Positions 7,257 through 17,072 are shown, numbered from the stretch's first letter. The stretch: 64,000 nt of DNA from RGIG9060 sp045645985 (GCA_045645985.1 JAZRJV010000054.1:1-64000), one strand, 5' to 3'. Numbers and translations are program-made. Notes: a model not told the origin generated them from the sequence alone.

Positions 7257-9068
7257 TTAGTTTGTTGTTGTATTTATTTCTGTGGAAGTAGTAACTTCAG
7301 TTGTTTGCGCAGTTTGAGTTTCTTCTTCAGTTTCTACAACTTCTTCTTTTGGTGGTTCTTCTTTATAAATGAGTTTAACAATTTCTGTTTCTGATTTATG
7401 TCTGTATTTTAAGAATAAAGTTTTTGTTCTTGCATTGTAAACATATCCAGAAGAATTGTAAGTTTCAAATCTTGGGTCTGTTCTAAACTTCATTCCGTAA
7501 ATTTCTATGCTCTTGAAAGGCTCGATATTGTTAATAATCATATAGTGAGTTGCGCCTTGTGGGAATTTTGTTGCAAGTGTAATTGTGCCTTCTTCATCTT
7601 TTGCGTATGAAATTGATTGCGCAACTGTCCATGCCCAAGTTGTAATTCCATTTTCTTTGTGAATAAAATCCATATGAGGATAGTAAGAACTGTCTTCTTC
7701 AAGAATTGCATAAATTTCGCCTGTTGTTCGCAAATCTAAATTTTCTACAGAAGGAACTTGTGAATTTATCAACATGTATCCTCCTGCTTGAACTGTTGTA
7801 TTTTTTGTTACAGAACCATAATTTACCAAAGATTTACCAATTCTAATTGATTGTAAATTATTTAGTTTTTCATTGTTTGATGAAACAAAAAGTAAATCAT
7901 TTTCTGTAAAACAAGCTGTTTCTACAACTTCTAAAGATTTATCGAGAATAGGAGATAATAAATCAGCCATTTCTGGATATTCTGGTTTTAATAAAGCGTA
8001 AGTATTTAAAATTCCACTAGCTTGCTCTGTTGATGGTTCAAAAACTTCTAAACTTGCAGGAAGTTGTAATACTTGGTTTGCAATAGAGCTTTTTCTTGTA
8101 AGCAAAAATTGAGCTAGGTTTTCTGTTTCAAAAATTGATAAATCTTTTTTCTCTAATGCAAAAGTTACTTTGTAATCAAGATTTTCAAGTTGCATTACAA
8201 GAGAATTATTCATGTTTACAAGATTATTTAGATAAGGTGCAGAAATATAAGTTCGGCGAGTTCCTTCTTTGAAAGATTGAGGAATTTGAGCTATTGCATC
8301 AAGATATTTTCCTTTTGGTGTCATTTCTGCCATGTACGCATTTGCTGCTTGTTCTGTTAAAGACTCTACTGATGATGCAAAAAGATTTACACTTGCACTT
8401 TTGATGTTCTTTTTTGTTTGCATGTAAGAATCTAATAATGCAAGTGGATTTTCGAGAATTGACTCAAACATAAATCTTGTAATTGGAACATAATCTGAAT
8501 ATATCAAATTCTTGTTAGAAGCCAAAAGTACAATTTCAGTTTCTTTGATTTCTGGTGCTTTTAATTCAGTTTGAGTGTTGTTAGATTTTAAAAGCATCTT
8601 TTTTGCACTAGAATCTGTAACTGTGTAAGATTTAGAAAATTTATATGGTATAGAAATCTCTTTTGCTTTTGCAGGTAAATTTGCACTGATGTTTAGAACT
8701 TCTTTTTTTTCACCAGAAACTTTGCAAAGAAGCGAAACATTTTCAGAGAACAATAATTCAAAGGAATTTTCATCAATTTCTTTCCAGTTTGAGAAAACAA
8801 GAGGAATTTGATTTCCATTTGCGTATGTTAAAACGCTTTTGTTTTCTTCGTCAGAGAAAAGAGTCATACCTTTGTATGCAATGTAAAATGTATCAGAATA
8901 CGGAATGTTTTGCGTTTCATCTTTGTTTTGTGTTAGAGTTAATCTTAATTGTGCAAAATTTTTAGAAAAAATCGATTGACTTCTAAACTGAAGAGCAAAA
9001 ATGCCGAGAATGATAACAGTGTATAGGACAAAAAGTCCCAAAAATTTTCTAATAGGATGTCGTGTCAT
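7257..9068 (-). CDS. Large exported or membrane-anchored protein of unknown function
   Basis: The 603-residue protein has one N-terminal hydrophobic segment (about residues 9-27, FLGLFVLYTVIILGIFALQF) that is either an anchor or an uncleaved signal. The rest is a long periplasmic-type domain rich in beta strands. It ends in a Glu/Thr-rich low-complexity tail (EEPPKEEVVETEEETQ, then a TTEVTTSTE run). No catalytic motif is recognised. ATG 9068 has no clear Shine-Dalgarno. It is divergent from the TPR lipoprotein gene with 53 bp between the starts, so the pair may share control. It probably belongs to a treponemal family. Confidence 0.75.
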   Translation of the reverse strand: MTRHPIRKFLGLFVLYTVIILGIFALQFRSQSIFSKNFAQLRLTLTQNKDETQNIPYSDTFYIAYKGMTLFSDEENKSVLTYANGNQIPLVFSNWKEIDENSFELLFSENVSLLCKVSGEKKEVLNISANLPAKAKEISIPYKFSKSYTVTDSSAKKMLLKSNNTQTELKAPEIKETEIVLLASNKNLIYSDYVPITRFMFESILENPLALLDSYMQTKKNIKSASVNLFASSVESLTEQAANAYMAEMTPKGKYLDAIAQIPQSFKEGTRRTYISAPYLNNLVNMNNSLVMQLENLDYKVTFALEKKDLSIFETENLAQFLLTRKSSIANQVLQLPASLEVFEPSTEQASGILNTYALLKPEYPEMADLLSPILDKSLEVVETACFTENDLLFVSSNNEKLNNLQSIRIGKSLVNYGSVTKNTTVQAGGYMLINSQVPSVENLDLRTTGEIYAILEEDSSYYPHMDFIHKENGITTWAWTVAQSISYAKDEEGTITLATKFPQGATHYMIINNIEPFKSIEIYGMKFRTDPRFETYNSSGYVYNARTKTLFLKYRHKSETEIVKLIYKEEPPKEEVVETEEETQTAQTTEVTTSTEINTTTN

Positions 9069-9121
9069 TTGTTTATAGTTTAGCTAATGATGGCGACAAA
9101 ATCAACTGTTTGGAGATATTT

Positions 9122-10504
9122 ATGTACAAAAGAATTTTTAGTTTAATCTTGCTTTTTATTGCAATTTTATTTTTTATTCCGTCTTGTAAAAGTACAGAAG
9201 GTGTTACGGATAAAAAACAAGAATTTACTGTAGATTTTGCTCAGCAATTACAGGAAATTTTACGAAACGGGAATATCCAAGAAGCATTAGCACTTTTTGA
9301 AACTATGCCAGAAAAATATCAAAATGATTATTCTATGAATTTGCTTCATGGTTCTTTGTTGGTTTCTGCTAGAGATGCTGAAAAAGCAACTATTGTTGCA
9401 GATAAATTAGAAACGATAGATCCAGGTAATGTTGAAACATTGGTTTTAAAATCTATGATTGCAAAATTAAAAGGTGATAAAAAAGCAAAATCTGAAATTT
9501 TAAAAGAAATCCTTGAAAAAGACCCTACAAACGCAGATGCTAATGTAGAACTTGCAAACGACCAAATGTTAAAACGAAATTTCAAACTTGCAAACACTTA
9601 CTATGGAAAAAGCTTAGAATCCGACCCAAATAATGAACAAGCTTTATTTGGTTATGGTCAATCTGCATATTATAATGATGACTTAAAAAAAGCCCGAAGT
9701 TCTTTTGAAAAATTAACAGAAGTAAATCCTAAAAACTCTCTTGGTTGGGCATATTTAGGTAAGCTTGAAGGCGATGATGAAAATTACGCTGTTGCAACTC
9801 GTTTTATAGAAAAAGCTCTTGAACTTGATCCAAATTATTATGATTATTGGGTTGATTACGGAAGATATCTTTATTATCAAGGAAAATTTGTAGATGCAGA
9901 AAAATCTTGGACAAAAGCAATTTCTATCGAACCAGATAATTTCTACGCATATATTTATCGTTCTTCATTATACGATGAAAATGGAAGATTTGCCGAAGCC
10001 TTAGCAGATTACAAAAAAATCATCGAAGTAAAACCAGAATATTATTATGCTTTTGAATCAATTGGAATTTTAGCTTGGCACGAAAAAAATTACACAGAAG
10101 CAAGAAACGCTTTTTTGAAAGCATATAAATATAATCCAGACAATATTTCTTATCCAATGATGGTGAGTGCAACATACATAGCCGAAGGTAAGGAAACTGA
10201 AAATAGAAAATTTCTTACAAATGTTTTACGAAATCGTGATATAAAAACAGCAACTTATTCTGTCATTAGACTTTATTATGATGGCGTAAATCCAAGCGCA
10301 GTTTCAACTCGTGTAAAAAATGAAACAAATATGAATACTAGAGGTAAATTATTGTTTTATTTAGCATTGTATCATGAGTTAAAAGGTGATGACCTTACTG
10401 CAAAAAAATATTATAATGATATTGTAAAGATGCAAGCTCCTATGTTTTTTGAATATCGCTTAGCCGAATGGGCATTAGGTGGTTTGCAAAATCAATATAG
10501 ATAG
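9122..10504 (+). CDS. TPR-repeat lipoprotein
   Basis: The 460-residue protein begins with a lipoprotein signal (MYKRIFSLILLFIAILFFIPSC), with the lipobox IPSC giving a lipidated Cys at about 22. About nine tetratricopeptide repeats follow. Examples are ALFETMPEKYQNDYSMNLLHGSLL, ANTYYGKSLESDPNNEQALFGYG, ATRFIEKALELDPNYYDYWVDYG and ALADYKKIIEVKPEYYYAFESIG. Such proteins are membrane-tethered scaffolds for protein complexes. The start is ATG 9122 after GGAG. Upstream in-frame codons overlap the divergent gene and lack a ribosome-binding site. The TraB-family gene begins 10 nt after its stop, so the two are likely cotranscribed. Confidence 0.85.
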   Translation: MYKRIFSLILLFIAILFFIPSCKSTEGVTDKKQEFTVDFAQQLQEILRNGNIQEALALFETMPEKYQNDYSMNLLHGSLLVSARDAEKATIVADKLETIDPGNVETLVLKSMIAKLKGDKKAKSEILKEILEKDPTNADANVELANDQMLKRNFKLANTYYGKSLESDPNNEQALFGYGQSAYYNDDLKKARSSFEKLTEVNPKNSLGWAYLGKLEGDDENYAVATRFIEKALELDPNYYDYWVDYGRYLYYQGKFVDAEKSWTKAISIEPDNFYAYIYRSSLYDENGRFAEALADYKKIIEVKPEYYYAFESIGILAWHEKNYTEARNAFLKAYKYNPDNISYPMMVSATYIAEGKETENRKFLTNVLRNRDIKTATYSVIRLYYDGVNPSAVSTRVKNETNMNTRGKLLFYLALYHELKGDDLTAKKYYNDIVKMQAPMFFEYRLAEWALGGLQNQYR

Positions 10505-10514
10505 TTGGTAAAAT

Positions 10515-11690
10515 ATGTCACAAACAGAAAAAAGATTAACTCTCAACGGTAGAGAAATTATTCTTTTGGGAACAGCCCATGTTTCTCAAGAAAGTATAGA
10601 GCAAGTAAAAGAGTCTATCAAAAATGAAAGTCCAGATGTGGTTGCCATTGAGTTAGATGAAGGACGACTTGCAACAATGAAAAATCCTGATTCTTGGAAA
10701 GAACTTGATATTGTAAAAGTTCTAAAAGAAGGAAAAGGTTTTATCATGATGGCAAATCTTGTTCTTTCATCTTTTCAAAGAAGAATGGGTTCTGATGTTG
10801 GTGTAAAACCGGGCGAAGAAATGCAAGCTGCTTTGAATGTGTGCGAAGAATTGTCTATTAAAACAGAAATGGTTGACCGCCCAATTCAAACAACTTTAAA
10901 ACGCGCTTGGGCAAAAAGTTCATTTTGGGGAAAATGCAAACTTTTAGGTGCCTTGATTTCTGCCGCCTTTGATAAAGAAGAAATTTCTTCAGAACAAATT
11001 GAAAATCTCAAAAACGCAAGTGAAATGGACGGAATGATGGAAGAACTTTCATCTTATCTTCCAACTGTAAAAACTGTTTTAATTGATGAACGAGACCAAT
11101 ATCTTGCAAGTCATATTTGGGAATGTAAAGGTGATAAGGTTGTTGCAGTTTTAGGTGCGGGGCATTTGAAAGGTGTTGTCGCTTATCTTGAAAAACTTGC
11201 AAAATCCGAAGTTTCTTCTGATACAACTGAAATTGCAAAAATTCCACCTGCAAGTTTTTTGTCAAAATGTTTAGGATGGCTTTTCCCTGTGGCTATCGTT
11301 GCATTGATTGTTCTTGGTGCGATTAAAGGTGGCGCTGGTGCTTCTTTAGATATGCTTTTGAACTGGGTTTTGTGGAACGGTTCTTTGTCAGCATTAGGTT
11401 CTCTTTTGGCACTTGGTCATCCATTAACAATTTTAGTAGCATTTATTGGAGCTCCAATTGCAACATTAAATCCAGTTTTAGGTGTTGGGCTTTTTACAGG
11501 AATTACACAAGCTTGGGTTAAAAAACCAAAAATTCAAGATATGGAAACTTTATATTCAGATGTAAGTTCTGTAAAAGGATTTTACAAAAACAGAATTTTA
11601 AAAGTCTTGCTTGTATTTATGTTATCTTCTATTGGTGGTGTTATCGGAAATTTTATTGCAGTTCCATCTTTAATTAGTAGTCTTTTTTAA
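10515..11690 (+). CDS. TraB/PrgY-family integral membrane protein
   Basis: The 391-residue protein has an N-terminal TraB domain with the GTAHVS motif (residues 19-24), a conserved acidic ELDEGR, the ERDQYLA segment and GAGHLKGV near residue 215. These match the TIKI/TraB/Erel-like superfamily, in which the two GxxH motifs and a Glu are proposed metal ligands. About four hydrophobic segments follow from residue 250 to the C-terminus. PrgY in Enterococcus dampens peptide pheromone activity. The role here is unknown. The gene follows the TPR lipoprotein by 10 nt. Confidence 0.9.
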   Translation: MSQTEKRLTLNGREIILLGTAHVSQESIEQVKESIKNESPDVVAIELDEGRLATMKNPDSWKELDIVKVLKEGKGFIMMANLVLSSFQRRMGSDVGVKPGEEMQAALNVCEELSIKTEMVDRPIQTTLKRAWAKSSFWGKCKLLGALISAAFDKEEISSEQIENLKNASEMDGMMEELSSYLPTVKTVLIDERDQYLASHIWECKGDKVVAVLGAGHLKGVVAYLEKLAKSEVSSDTTEIAKIPPASFLSKCLGWLFPVAIVALIVLGAIKGGAGASLDMLLNWVLWNGSLSALGSLLALGHPLTILVAFIGAPIATLNPVLGVGLFTGITQAWVKKPKIQDMETLYSDVSSVKGFYKNRILKVLLVFMLSSIGGVIGNFIAVPSLISSLF

Positions 11691-11754
11691 TAAAATTTTG
11701 TTATAAATTCTGATATATGTTAACTTTTTTTGTGTTGTGGTATTATTTATTTAT

Positions 11755-13254
11755 ATGATACTACAAACGCAAAAAAAGATAATTATTTCAATTTTCTCGA
11801 TAATCTTAGTTTTTTCTTTTTTTACTAATTCGTTATTTTGCCAAACACAAACAAAATCTCAAGAGCAAGAAATTTTACAAAAAGTTGATTTTTCTACCTT
11901 GCTAGAAAATTACAAAGCAAATAATCGTGATTATCAAAAATTAGAACTTCAATTACAACAATCAATTATTTCATATCAAGAATCTTGTGTTCAAAATGGA
12001 ATTGATTTTTCACTTTCAAGCGGAAGAACTGGAATTGAATTTGCCGAAAACTCAACAAACATAAATCTTTCTCCAGAAATTTCAGTTTCATCAGCAAAGT
12101 TGAATAATTCATCATTGTCTGTAAATTTTCCATTCAGTTTTGACATTTCAGACGAAGGAATTTCTTCAAGTCAAATTGACAGAGCAAGTTTGATGTTTTC
12201 TACAGATATAATTTCTGATATTTCCGAACAAAAAAAATTGTCTTTGGAAAAAGCAAACCGAAATGTTCTTGAATCAAAACGGAATTTAGAAAAAGGCCAA
12301 ACCAAAATTTATTCAAGTTTTCTTCAAGAATTAAGAGAATTATATTCTAGTGCCTTAGCTGTAACTCAAGCCGAAAATTCTTTAATCGAAAAACAACTTG
12401 ATTTTGACACAACAAAAGCAAAAGGATATTCAACTTCTTCTGCAAAATATCGAACTTCATTTTTGGAGGTTGAAAGCGCAAAACGAAGCGTAAAAGAAAA
12501 AGAACGATTGTACAAATCTTCTCTTGCGATTTTTGCTTCAAAATGTTCTGTAAAACCAAATCAAATTGATTTGAACTTTGCACTTCCAGAAGTGAAATTA
12601 AATTCAATTAGAGATTATAAAAAAGATGATTTTGCTGAACTTGAAAAAGCAAACTGGAATTATCAAATAAATAGTCAATCTAGAAATATAAATTCTGATT
12701 TTTCACTTTCTGCACAAGCTGGATATGGATTTTCTCTTAATGACGAAACTTTTTCAGATTCTGCACAAGCGGGATTAACAATGAATTACAAAGGAATTTC
12801 ACTTTCTGCAACAAGTTCAATTCCCATAAATCAAAATTCAAATCCAAGTTTGAGTTTTTCTCTTGGCTGGAATCCGTCTACTTCAAAAATTCAAAACCTT
12901 TCGGCACAAAATAAAATTCTTCAGGATGAACTTGAACAACTTGAAATTGCAAATGCCAAAGAAAATTTTTTTGATACAGTTTTATCGATGGAAGAAAAAC
13001 GAAGCAATCTTGAGTGGGAAACTGAACAAAATTTTGAGCAAGAAAAATTGTACGCAGAGTTAGAAAAAGATGTGGAATCTTGGTACAAAAAAGGAATCGT
13101 TTCTGAAAGTGAATATCGTCAAGCAAAAACAAATTACGAAAATGCAAAAGTAAAACTTGCGTTAACAAAAATCGATAGAATAATTTACAACAATGATTTA
13201 TCAATGTTGTTTGTATCAGATTCAACAAAATCGGAAGGTGAAAATGAAAACTAA
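11755..13254 (+). CDS. TolC-like outer-membrane efflux protein
   Basis: The 499-residue protein has an N-terminal signal (about residues 8-30, ending near SLFCQTQ). Two long coiled-coil halves follow, typical of outer-membrane factors: Gln/Glu/Lys-rich heptads such as LQQSIISYQESCVQN, SLEKANRNVLESKRNLEKGQ and DELEQLEIANAKENFFDTVL. Ser-rich beta segments alternate with them (LSVNFPFSFDISDEGI, ISLSATSSIPINQNSNPSLSFSLGW). It would form the outer-membrane channel for the MacAB-like pump encoded next. Identity is low and the assignment rests on pattern and context. ATG 11755 has no Shine-Dalgarno and follows TATTAT by 8 nt. The gene overlaps the next by 11 nt. Confidence 0.8.
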   Translation: MILQTQKKIIISIFSIILVFSFFTNSLFCQTQTKSQEQEILQKVDFSTLLENYKANNRDYQKLELQLQQSIISYQESCVQNGIDFSLSSGRTGIEFAENSTNINLSPEISVSSAKLNNSSLSVNFPFSFDISDEGISSSQIDRASLMFSTDIISDISEQKKLSLEKANRNVLESKRNLEKGQTKIYSSFLQELRELYSSALAVTQAENSLIEKQLDFDTTKAKGYSTSSAKYRTSFLEVESAKRSVKEKERLYKSSLAIFASKCSVKPNQIDLNFALPEVKLNSIRDYKKDDFAELEKANWNYQINSQSRNINSDFSLSAQAGYGFSLNDETFSDSAQAGLTMNYKGISLSATSSIPINQNSNPSLSFSLGWNPSTSKIQNLSAQNKILQDELEQLEIANAKENFFDTVLSMEEKRSNLEWETEQNFEQEKLYAELEKDVESWYKKGIVSESEYRQAKTNYENAKVKLALTKIDRIIYNNDLSMLFVSDSTKSEGENEN

Positions 13255-14347
13255 ATCTAAACCAAAATCAAAATTTGTAAAAATACTTGTTATTTGCGTA
13301 ATAATTTTAATCTGTATTTTTGTTGTGGCTTTTTTAATTCGAAATAGCAAAAAATCAGAAAATCAAGATAATCAAACTTTTACAGTAAGAAAAGAGATTT
13401 TTGAAAATGTAATTGAGATTTCTGGAAATATTTCTGCTGCTGAATCTCAAACTTTACAAGCCGCTGGAGAAGGAACTGTTCAAAAGGTTTATGTAAAAGA
13501 AGGCGACTTTGTAAAAAAAGGCCAAGTGATTATGGAACTTGATGCAGTTGAACAGCGTTACAATCTTGCAAAGCACGAATATTCAATGGAGCAAACTCGT
13601 ATAAATGGTGCTCAAAGAGAACTTGAATTGATGGAACATCAGCGCCAAGTTTTGAAAAACAAAATCACCGACCGAATGGTAACTGCTTACTTTGACGGAA
13701 TTATCGTGCAACTTTCAGTTTCTGAAGGTGATGTTGTTGAAGCAAAGGACGAAGTTGGAACAATCATCAATCGTGATTATATGAGCGCAAGTGTTGAAAT
13801 CGTAGAAAATGATGTCCATAAATTGAAAAAAGGACAAATTGTAAAATTTACTTTTCCTGCCTACGAAGATTTGGAAGTTACAGGTTATGTTGATTCTTTC
13901 CCTGCTGTAGGAAGAATTACAAGCCGTGGCGCAACTGTTGTTGATGCTGTTGTAAAAATTGATAATCCGCCAGAAGAAATTTTGCCAAACTTTTCTTTTA
14001 CAGGTGAAATCGAAATTACTCCGCCAAAAAATTATCTTGTTGTTGAACGAAGTGCTATCGGGCATCGTGGCGGAAAATCTTTTGCAGAAAAAATTTTACC
14101 AGACGGTTCTGTTCAAGCAGTTGATGTTCAAATTGAGCCTTATGGATTTGAGTTTGTAAATGTAATTTCGGGGCTTGAAGAAGGCGATGTTCTTAAAAAT
14201 CAAGGTGGCGGATTAAAATCTGGAAAACTTAGAACAAATTCTCAACGAGGAAATCCTGGTCAAAATAAAAATTCAGGCGGAATGAGAGCTCCGTCTGGAA
14301 TGTCTGGTGGAATGCCACCTGCTGGAATGCCGGGAGGTCGTCCGTAA
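13244..14347 (+). CDS. MacA/HlyD-type periplasmic adaptor (membrane fusion protein)
   Basis: The 367-residue protein has a basic N-terminus and one transmembrane anchor (VKILVICVIILICIFVVAFL). A lipoyl/biotinyl-like domain is split around a short helical hairpin: SGNISAAESQTLQAAGEGTV, then VKEGDFVKKGQVIMELD, and later TAYFDGIIVQLSVSEGDVV. It ends in a Gly/Met/Pro-rich tail. The start is ATG 13244 behind AAGGTG. Its first bases overlap the end of the TolC-like gene and its stop overlaps the next start by one base, so translation is coupled. It bridges the inner-membrane MacB pair and the outer-membrane factor. Confidence 0.9.
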   Translation: MKTKSKPKSKFVKILVICVIILICIFVVAFLIRNSKKSENQDNQTFTVRKEIFENVIEISGNISAAESQTLQAAGEGTVQKVYVKEGDFVKKGQVIMELDAVEQRYNLAKHEYSMEQTRINGAQRELELMEHQRQVLKNKITDRMVTAYFDGIIVQLSVSEGDVVEAKDEVGTIINRDYMSASVEIVENDVHKLKKGQIVKFTFPAYEDLEVTGYVDSFPAVGRITSRGATVVDAVVKIDNPPEEILPNFSFTGEIEITPPKNYLVVERSAIGHRGGKSFAEKILPDGSVQAVDVQIEPYGFEFVNVISGLEEGDVLKNQGGGLKSGKLRTNSQRGNPGQNKNSGGMRAPSGMSGGMPPAGMPGGRP

Positions 14348-15087
14348 TGGAAGTTATTTCGCTGGTTGATGTTTGTAAAACTTATTTTATGGGCGATAAT
14401 CAAGTTCACGCTTTGCAAGGAGTAAGTTTTTCGATAAATGAAGGTGAATTGGTTTCGATTATGGGGCCTTCTGGTTCTGGAAAATCAACTTGTATGAATA
14501 TGATTGGTTGTTTAGATAGACCAACTTCTGGGCAAGTTTTTATCGCAGGAAAATCCACAGCCGAAATGACAGAAAAAGATTTGTCTGTTCTACGAAATAG
14601 AACCGTTGGCTTTGTTTTTCAGCAATATCATCTTTTGTCAACAATGACTGTTCTAGAAAATGTAATGTTACCTTTGCGTTACAAAGGAATTTCTCGTTCG
14701 GAACGAAAAGATTTTGCGCTAGAAGTTTTGGAAAAAGTTGGTTTAACAGAAAGAATTTCTCATTATCCTCATGAACTTTCTGGGGGACAAAAACAGCGAG
14801 TTTCTATCGCTCGAGCTTTAGTTACAAAACCTAAAATTATTTTGGCAGACGAACCAACTGGCGCTTTGGATTCTAGCACAGGAAAAGCAGTTTTGGAACT
14901 TTTCAATGAAATCAACAAAGAAGGAACTACAATTGTAATCGTAACTCACGACCCAGGAATTGGTGCAAGTACAAAACGATGTATCAAAATTCTAGATGGA
15001 AAAATTGCAGAAGATAAAATAAATCAAAATGTAATTTCTTCTCATTCTGGTAAAAATGAAGAAAATTCAGAGGTGAAAAATGTTTGA
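14347..15087 (+). CDS. MacB-type ABC transporter ATP-binding subunit
   Basis: The 246-residue ATPase is of the LolD/MacB class. Walker A is GPSGSGKST (about residues 37-45). The Q-loop lies near FVFQQYHLL, the signature is LSGGQKQR, Walker B is IILADEPTGALD and the switch histidine is in VIVTHDP. Unlike E. coli MacB, the ATPase and permease are separate genes, as in many Gram-positive and spirochaete systems. It overlaps macA by 1 nt and the permease gene by 8 nt. It would drive export of peptides, lipoproteins or antibiotics. The substrate is not evident. Confidence 0.95.
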   Translation: MEVISLVDVCKTYFMGDNQVHALQGVSFSINEGELVSIMGPSGSGKSTCMNMIGCLDRPTSGQVFIAGKSTAEMTEKDLSVLRNRTVGFVFQQYHLLSTMTVLENVMLPLRYKGISRSERKDFALEVLEKVGLTERISHYPHELSGGQKQRVSIARALVTKPKIILADEPTGALDSSTGKAVLELFNEINKEGTTIVIVTHDPGIGASTKRCIKILDGKIAEDKINQNVISSHSGKNEENSEVKNV

Positions 15088-16270
15088 GGATTTTATTAAC
15101 GCGTTGCAAAATTTTAGATTGAATAAAACTCGTACATTTTTATCACTTTTGGGAGTTATTATCGGAGTTGCTTCTGTAATTTTGATTACAACTCTTGGTC
15201 AAAGTGCAACTGCAAATGTAAAAAAATCTTTTGGCTCTTCTGGTTTGGATATCGTAAAAATTTCTTCAGGATTTATGAATCGTCGTAGTTCTAGTGGTGT
15301 TCAATTTAATGAAACTTTTAGAGATGAACTTTGGGATAACATCGAGAATATAAAAAAAATTCATTATGTAAATAATCTTTCGTCAACTTTGGTTTATGGC
15401 GATTTATCTGTAAACGGAAGTGGAGTTGCAATTGAACATGACTATTTGCAAATGTACAATTTTGAACTTGAGTACGGAAAGTTTTTTTCAGTAACGGATA
15501 ATGTTTCGGGAGCGCAAAAAATCATTCTTGGTAGCGAAGTTGCAGAAGCACTTTTTCCAGAAGGAAATGCTTTAGGAAAAACAATTATTTTGATAAGTTC
15601 AAATATTCGTTTTGGTTTTGAAGTTGTTGGCGTTTTGAAAGAACAATCTGGCGGAATGGAAAATCCTTCAACTTCGGTTTATATTCCTCGTGGATTTTAT
15701 TCTAAAAAAATTAAACCTAATGCTGATGCGTCTAGCATTATTTGCCAAGTTACCGACCAAAAACATTCTACAAAAGTTGCAGAAGATATAAAATCTTATG
15801 TTGAATCAAAAACTGGCGTTGAAAATATCGTGAATGTTACATCTATGGCAAGTTTTTTGGAACAATACGATCAGATTATGGGAACAATGACTTTGTTGCT
15901 TTCTGGCGTTGCCGCAATTTCACTTTTGGTTGGTGGCGTTGGAATTATGAACATTATGATTGTAACCGTAACTGAACGCAAAAAAGAAATTGGAATTAGA
16001 AAAGCTTTGGGTGCAAGTCCAACTGCAATTAGATTGCAATTTTTGGTAGAATCGGCAACTATCACTTTGTTTGGAGGATTTTTAGGCGTCGTTGTGGGAA
16101 TTGCTTTAAGTGGAATTGTTGTTTTTGCGATGAACTGGGAATTTTCTATTCAGTGGGGCGCTTGTTTGCTTTCATTTTTCTTTTCTGCCTTTGTTGGAGT
16201 TTTCTTTGGATTGAATCCTGCAAGTCGTGCTTCAAAACTTGATCCCGTAGAAGCACTTTCTGCAGAGTAA
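15080..16270 (+). CDS. MacB/FtsX-type ABC transporter permease
   Basis: The 396-residue permease has the MacB topology: one N-terminal transmembrane helix (TRTFLSLLGVIIGVASVILITTL), a large MacB_PCD periplasmic domain (about residues 45-265) and three C-terminal helices. The FtsX-domain sequence is present: VGGVGIMNIMIVTVTERKKE and IGIRKALGAS. The start ATG 15080 overlaps the ATPase gene. It completes the four-gene export unit. The terminus NPASRASKLDPVEALSAE is the standard MacB ending. Confidence 0.95.
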   Translation: MFEDFINALQNFRLNKTRTFLSLLGVIIGVASVILITTLGQSATANVKKSFGSSGLDIVKISSGFMNRRSSSGVQFNETFRDELWDNIENIKKIHYVNNLSSTLVYGDLSVNGSGVAIEHDYLQMYNFELEYGKFFSVTDNVSGAQKIILGSEVAEALFPEGNALGKTIILISSNIRFGFEVVGVLKEQSGGMENPSTSVYIPRGFYSKKIKPNADASSIICQVTDQKHSTKVAEDIKSYVESKTGVENIVNVTSMASFLEQYDQIMGTMTLLLSGVAAISLLVGGVGIMNIMIVTVTERKKEIGIRKALGASPTAIRLQFLVESATITLFGGFLGVVVGIALSGIVVFAMNWEFSIQWGACLLSFFFSAFVGVFFGLNPASRASKLDPVEALSAE

Positions 16271-16309
16271 TTTAAAATTTAGCAAGAAAATTTTTTTGAA
16301 AGTTCAAAT

Positions 16310-16361
16310 TTGAAGAAATCAATTTTTTTTCAGTTTTAGTCTGAAAGATTGATTTCTTCAA
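16310..16361. terminator. Nested hairpin between convergent genes, reaching into a coding end
   Basis: TTGAAGAAATCAA (16310-16322) and TTGATTTCTTCAA (16349-16361) form a perfect 13-bp stem. Inside it TTTCAG pairs with CTGAAA. The right arm lies in the last codons of the MgtC-family gene. It is a candidate terminator for either strand, though it lacks a long T-run right after the outer stem. Confidence 0.5.
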
Positions 16362-17037
16362 GGCAACCTAATTCTTTAATTTTGTCTGCAAGGTCAAGGA
16401 TGTCTAGTTCTTCTGGTGCTCTAACTGAAAAAGTGATTTGCAATTTCTGTTCGTTTATCAGTTTAGAAATATCCATATTTAGAATTATCAATCCATGACT
16501 TTCGATTATGTTGTGAAGTTCTGTAAAATTGATTTTGTTGTTGTGAAATACCAAAAAAAGTTTTTTGTTTACTTCTGCAGGGAAATATTTTGTTTCAAAT
16601 TTTTCTAATATTACAAGTGATAAAACTGAAACAACTAAAACCAAAATTGAAGCAATATACATTCCTGCTCCGATTCCCAATCCGATTGCAGAAGCTGCCC
16701 AAATTGTTGCAGCAGAAGTTAATCCTCGGATGTTTAATCCGTGTCTGAGAATTGCGCCTCCTCCCAAAAATCCGATTCCAGAAACAACTTGTGCGGCAAG
16801 TCGTGCAGAATCTCCGCCATAGGTTTTTCCCATGTGAAGTGAAAGCAACATCAGCAAACTTGAAGAAATGCTGATTAAAATTACAGTTCTAACTCCGATT
16901 GCTTGTTGTCTGATTTTTCGTTCTAATCCAAGAATAAATCCTGCTACAAAACTTAAAAAAATCTTAAAGCCAATTTGTAAATATTCGGCAAGAGAAAGTG
17001 CGCTTGTGTCAAAAAAAACTTGTTCCCAAAAACTCAT
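16336..17037 (-). CDS. MgtC/SapB-family membrane protein
   Basis: The 233-residue protein has four to five membrane segments in residues 18-145. These include the family signature FVAGFILGLERKIRQQAIGVRT and the SGIGFLGGGAILR motif. A cytoplasmic ACT-like domain follows at the C-terminus (about 155-233). MgtC proteins affect Mg2+ homeostasis, intramacrophage survival or F-ATPase activity. The role here is not known. ATG 17037 lacks a ribosome-binding site and lies 6 nt after TATAAT, so it has its own promoter inside the end of radA. Confidence 0.9.
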   Translation of the reverse strand: MSFWEQVFFDTSALSLAEYLQIGFKIFLSFVAGFILGLERKIRQQAIGVRTVILISISSSLLMLLSLHMGKTYGGDSARLAAQVVSGIGFLGGGAILRHGLNIRGLTSAATIWAASAIGLGIGAGMYIASILVLVVSVLSLVILEKFETKYFPAEVNKKLFLVFHNNKINFTELHNIIESHGLIILNMDISKLINEQKLQITFSVRAPEELDILDLADKIKELGCLEEINLSD

Positions 17038-17043
17038 ACAAAT

Positions 17044-17072
17044 ATTATATCACGAAAGATTGATTTTATGAA
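17044..17072 (-). promoter_or_regulatory. Promoter giving a leaderless mRNA for the MgtC-family gene
   Basis: On the minus strand TTCATA (17072-17067), 17 nt, TATAAT (17049-17044), 6 nt, then ATG. The -35 box overlaps the last codons and stop of radA. Confidence 0.6.

Noticed and set aside
12347..13228. Several long minus-strand reading frames opposite the TolC-like gene
   Set aside because: These come from codon bias in a Gln/Glu/Lys-rich AT-rich gene. Their translations are low-complexity and lack motifs.
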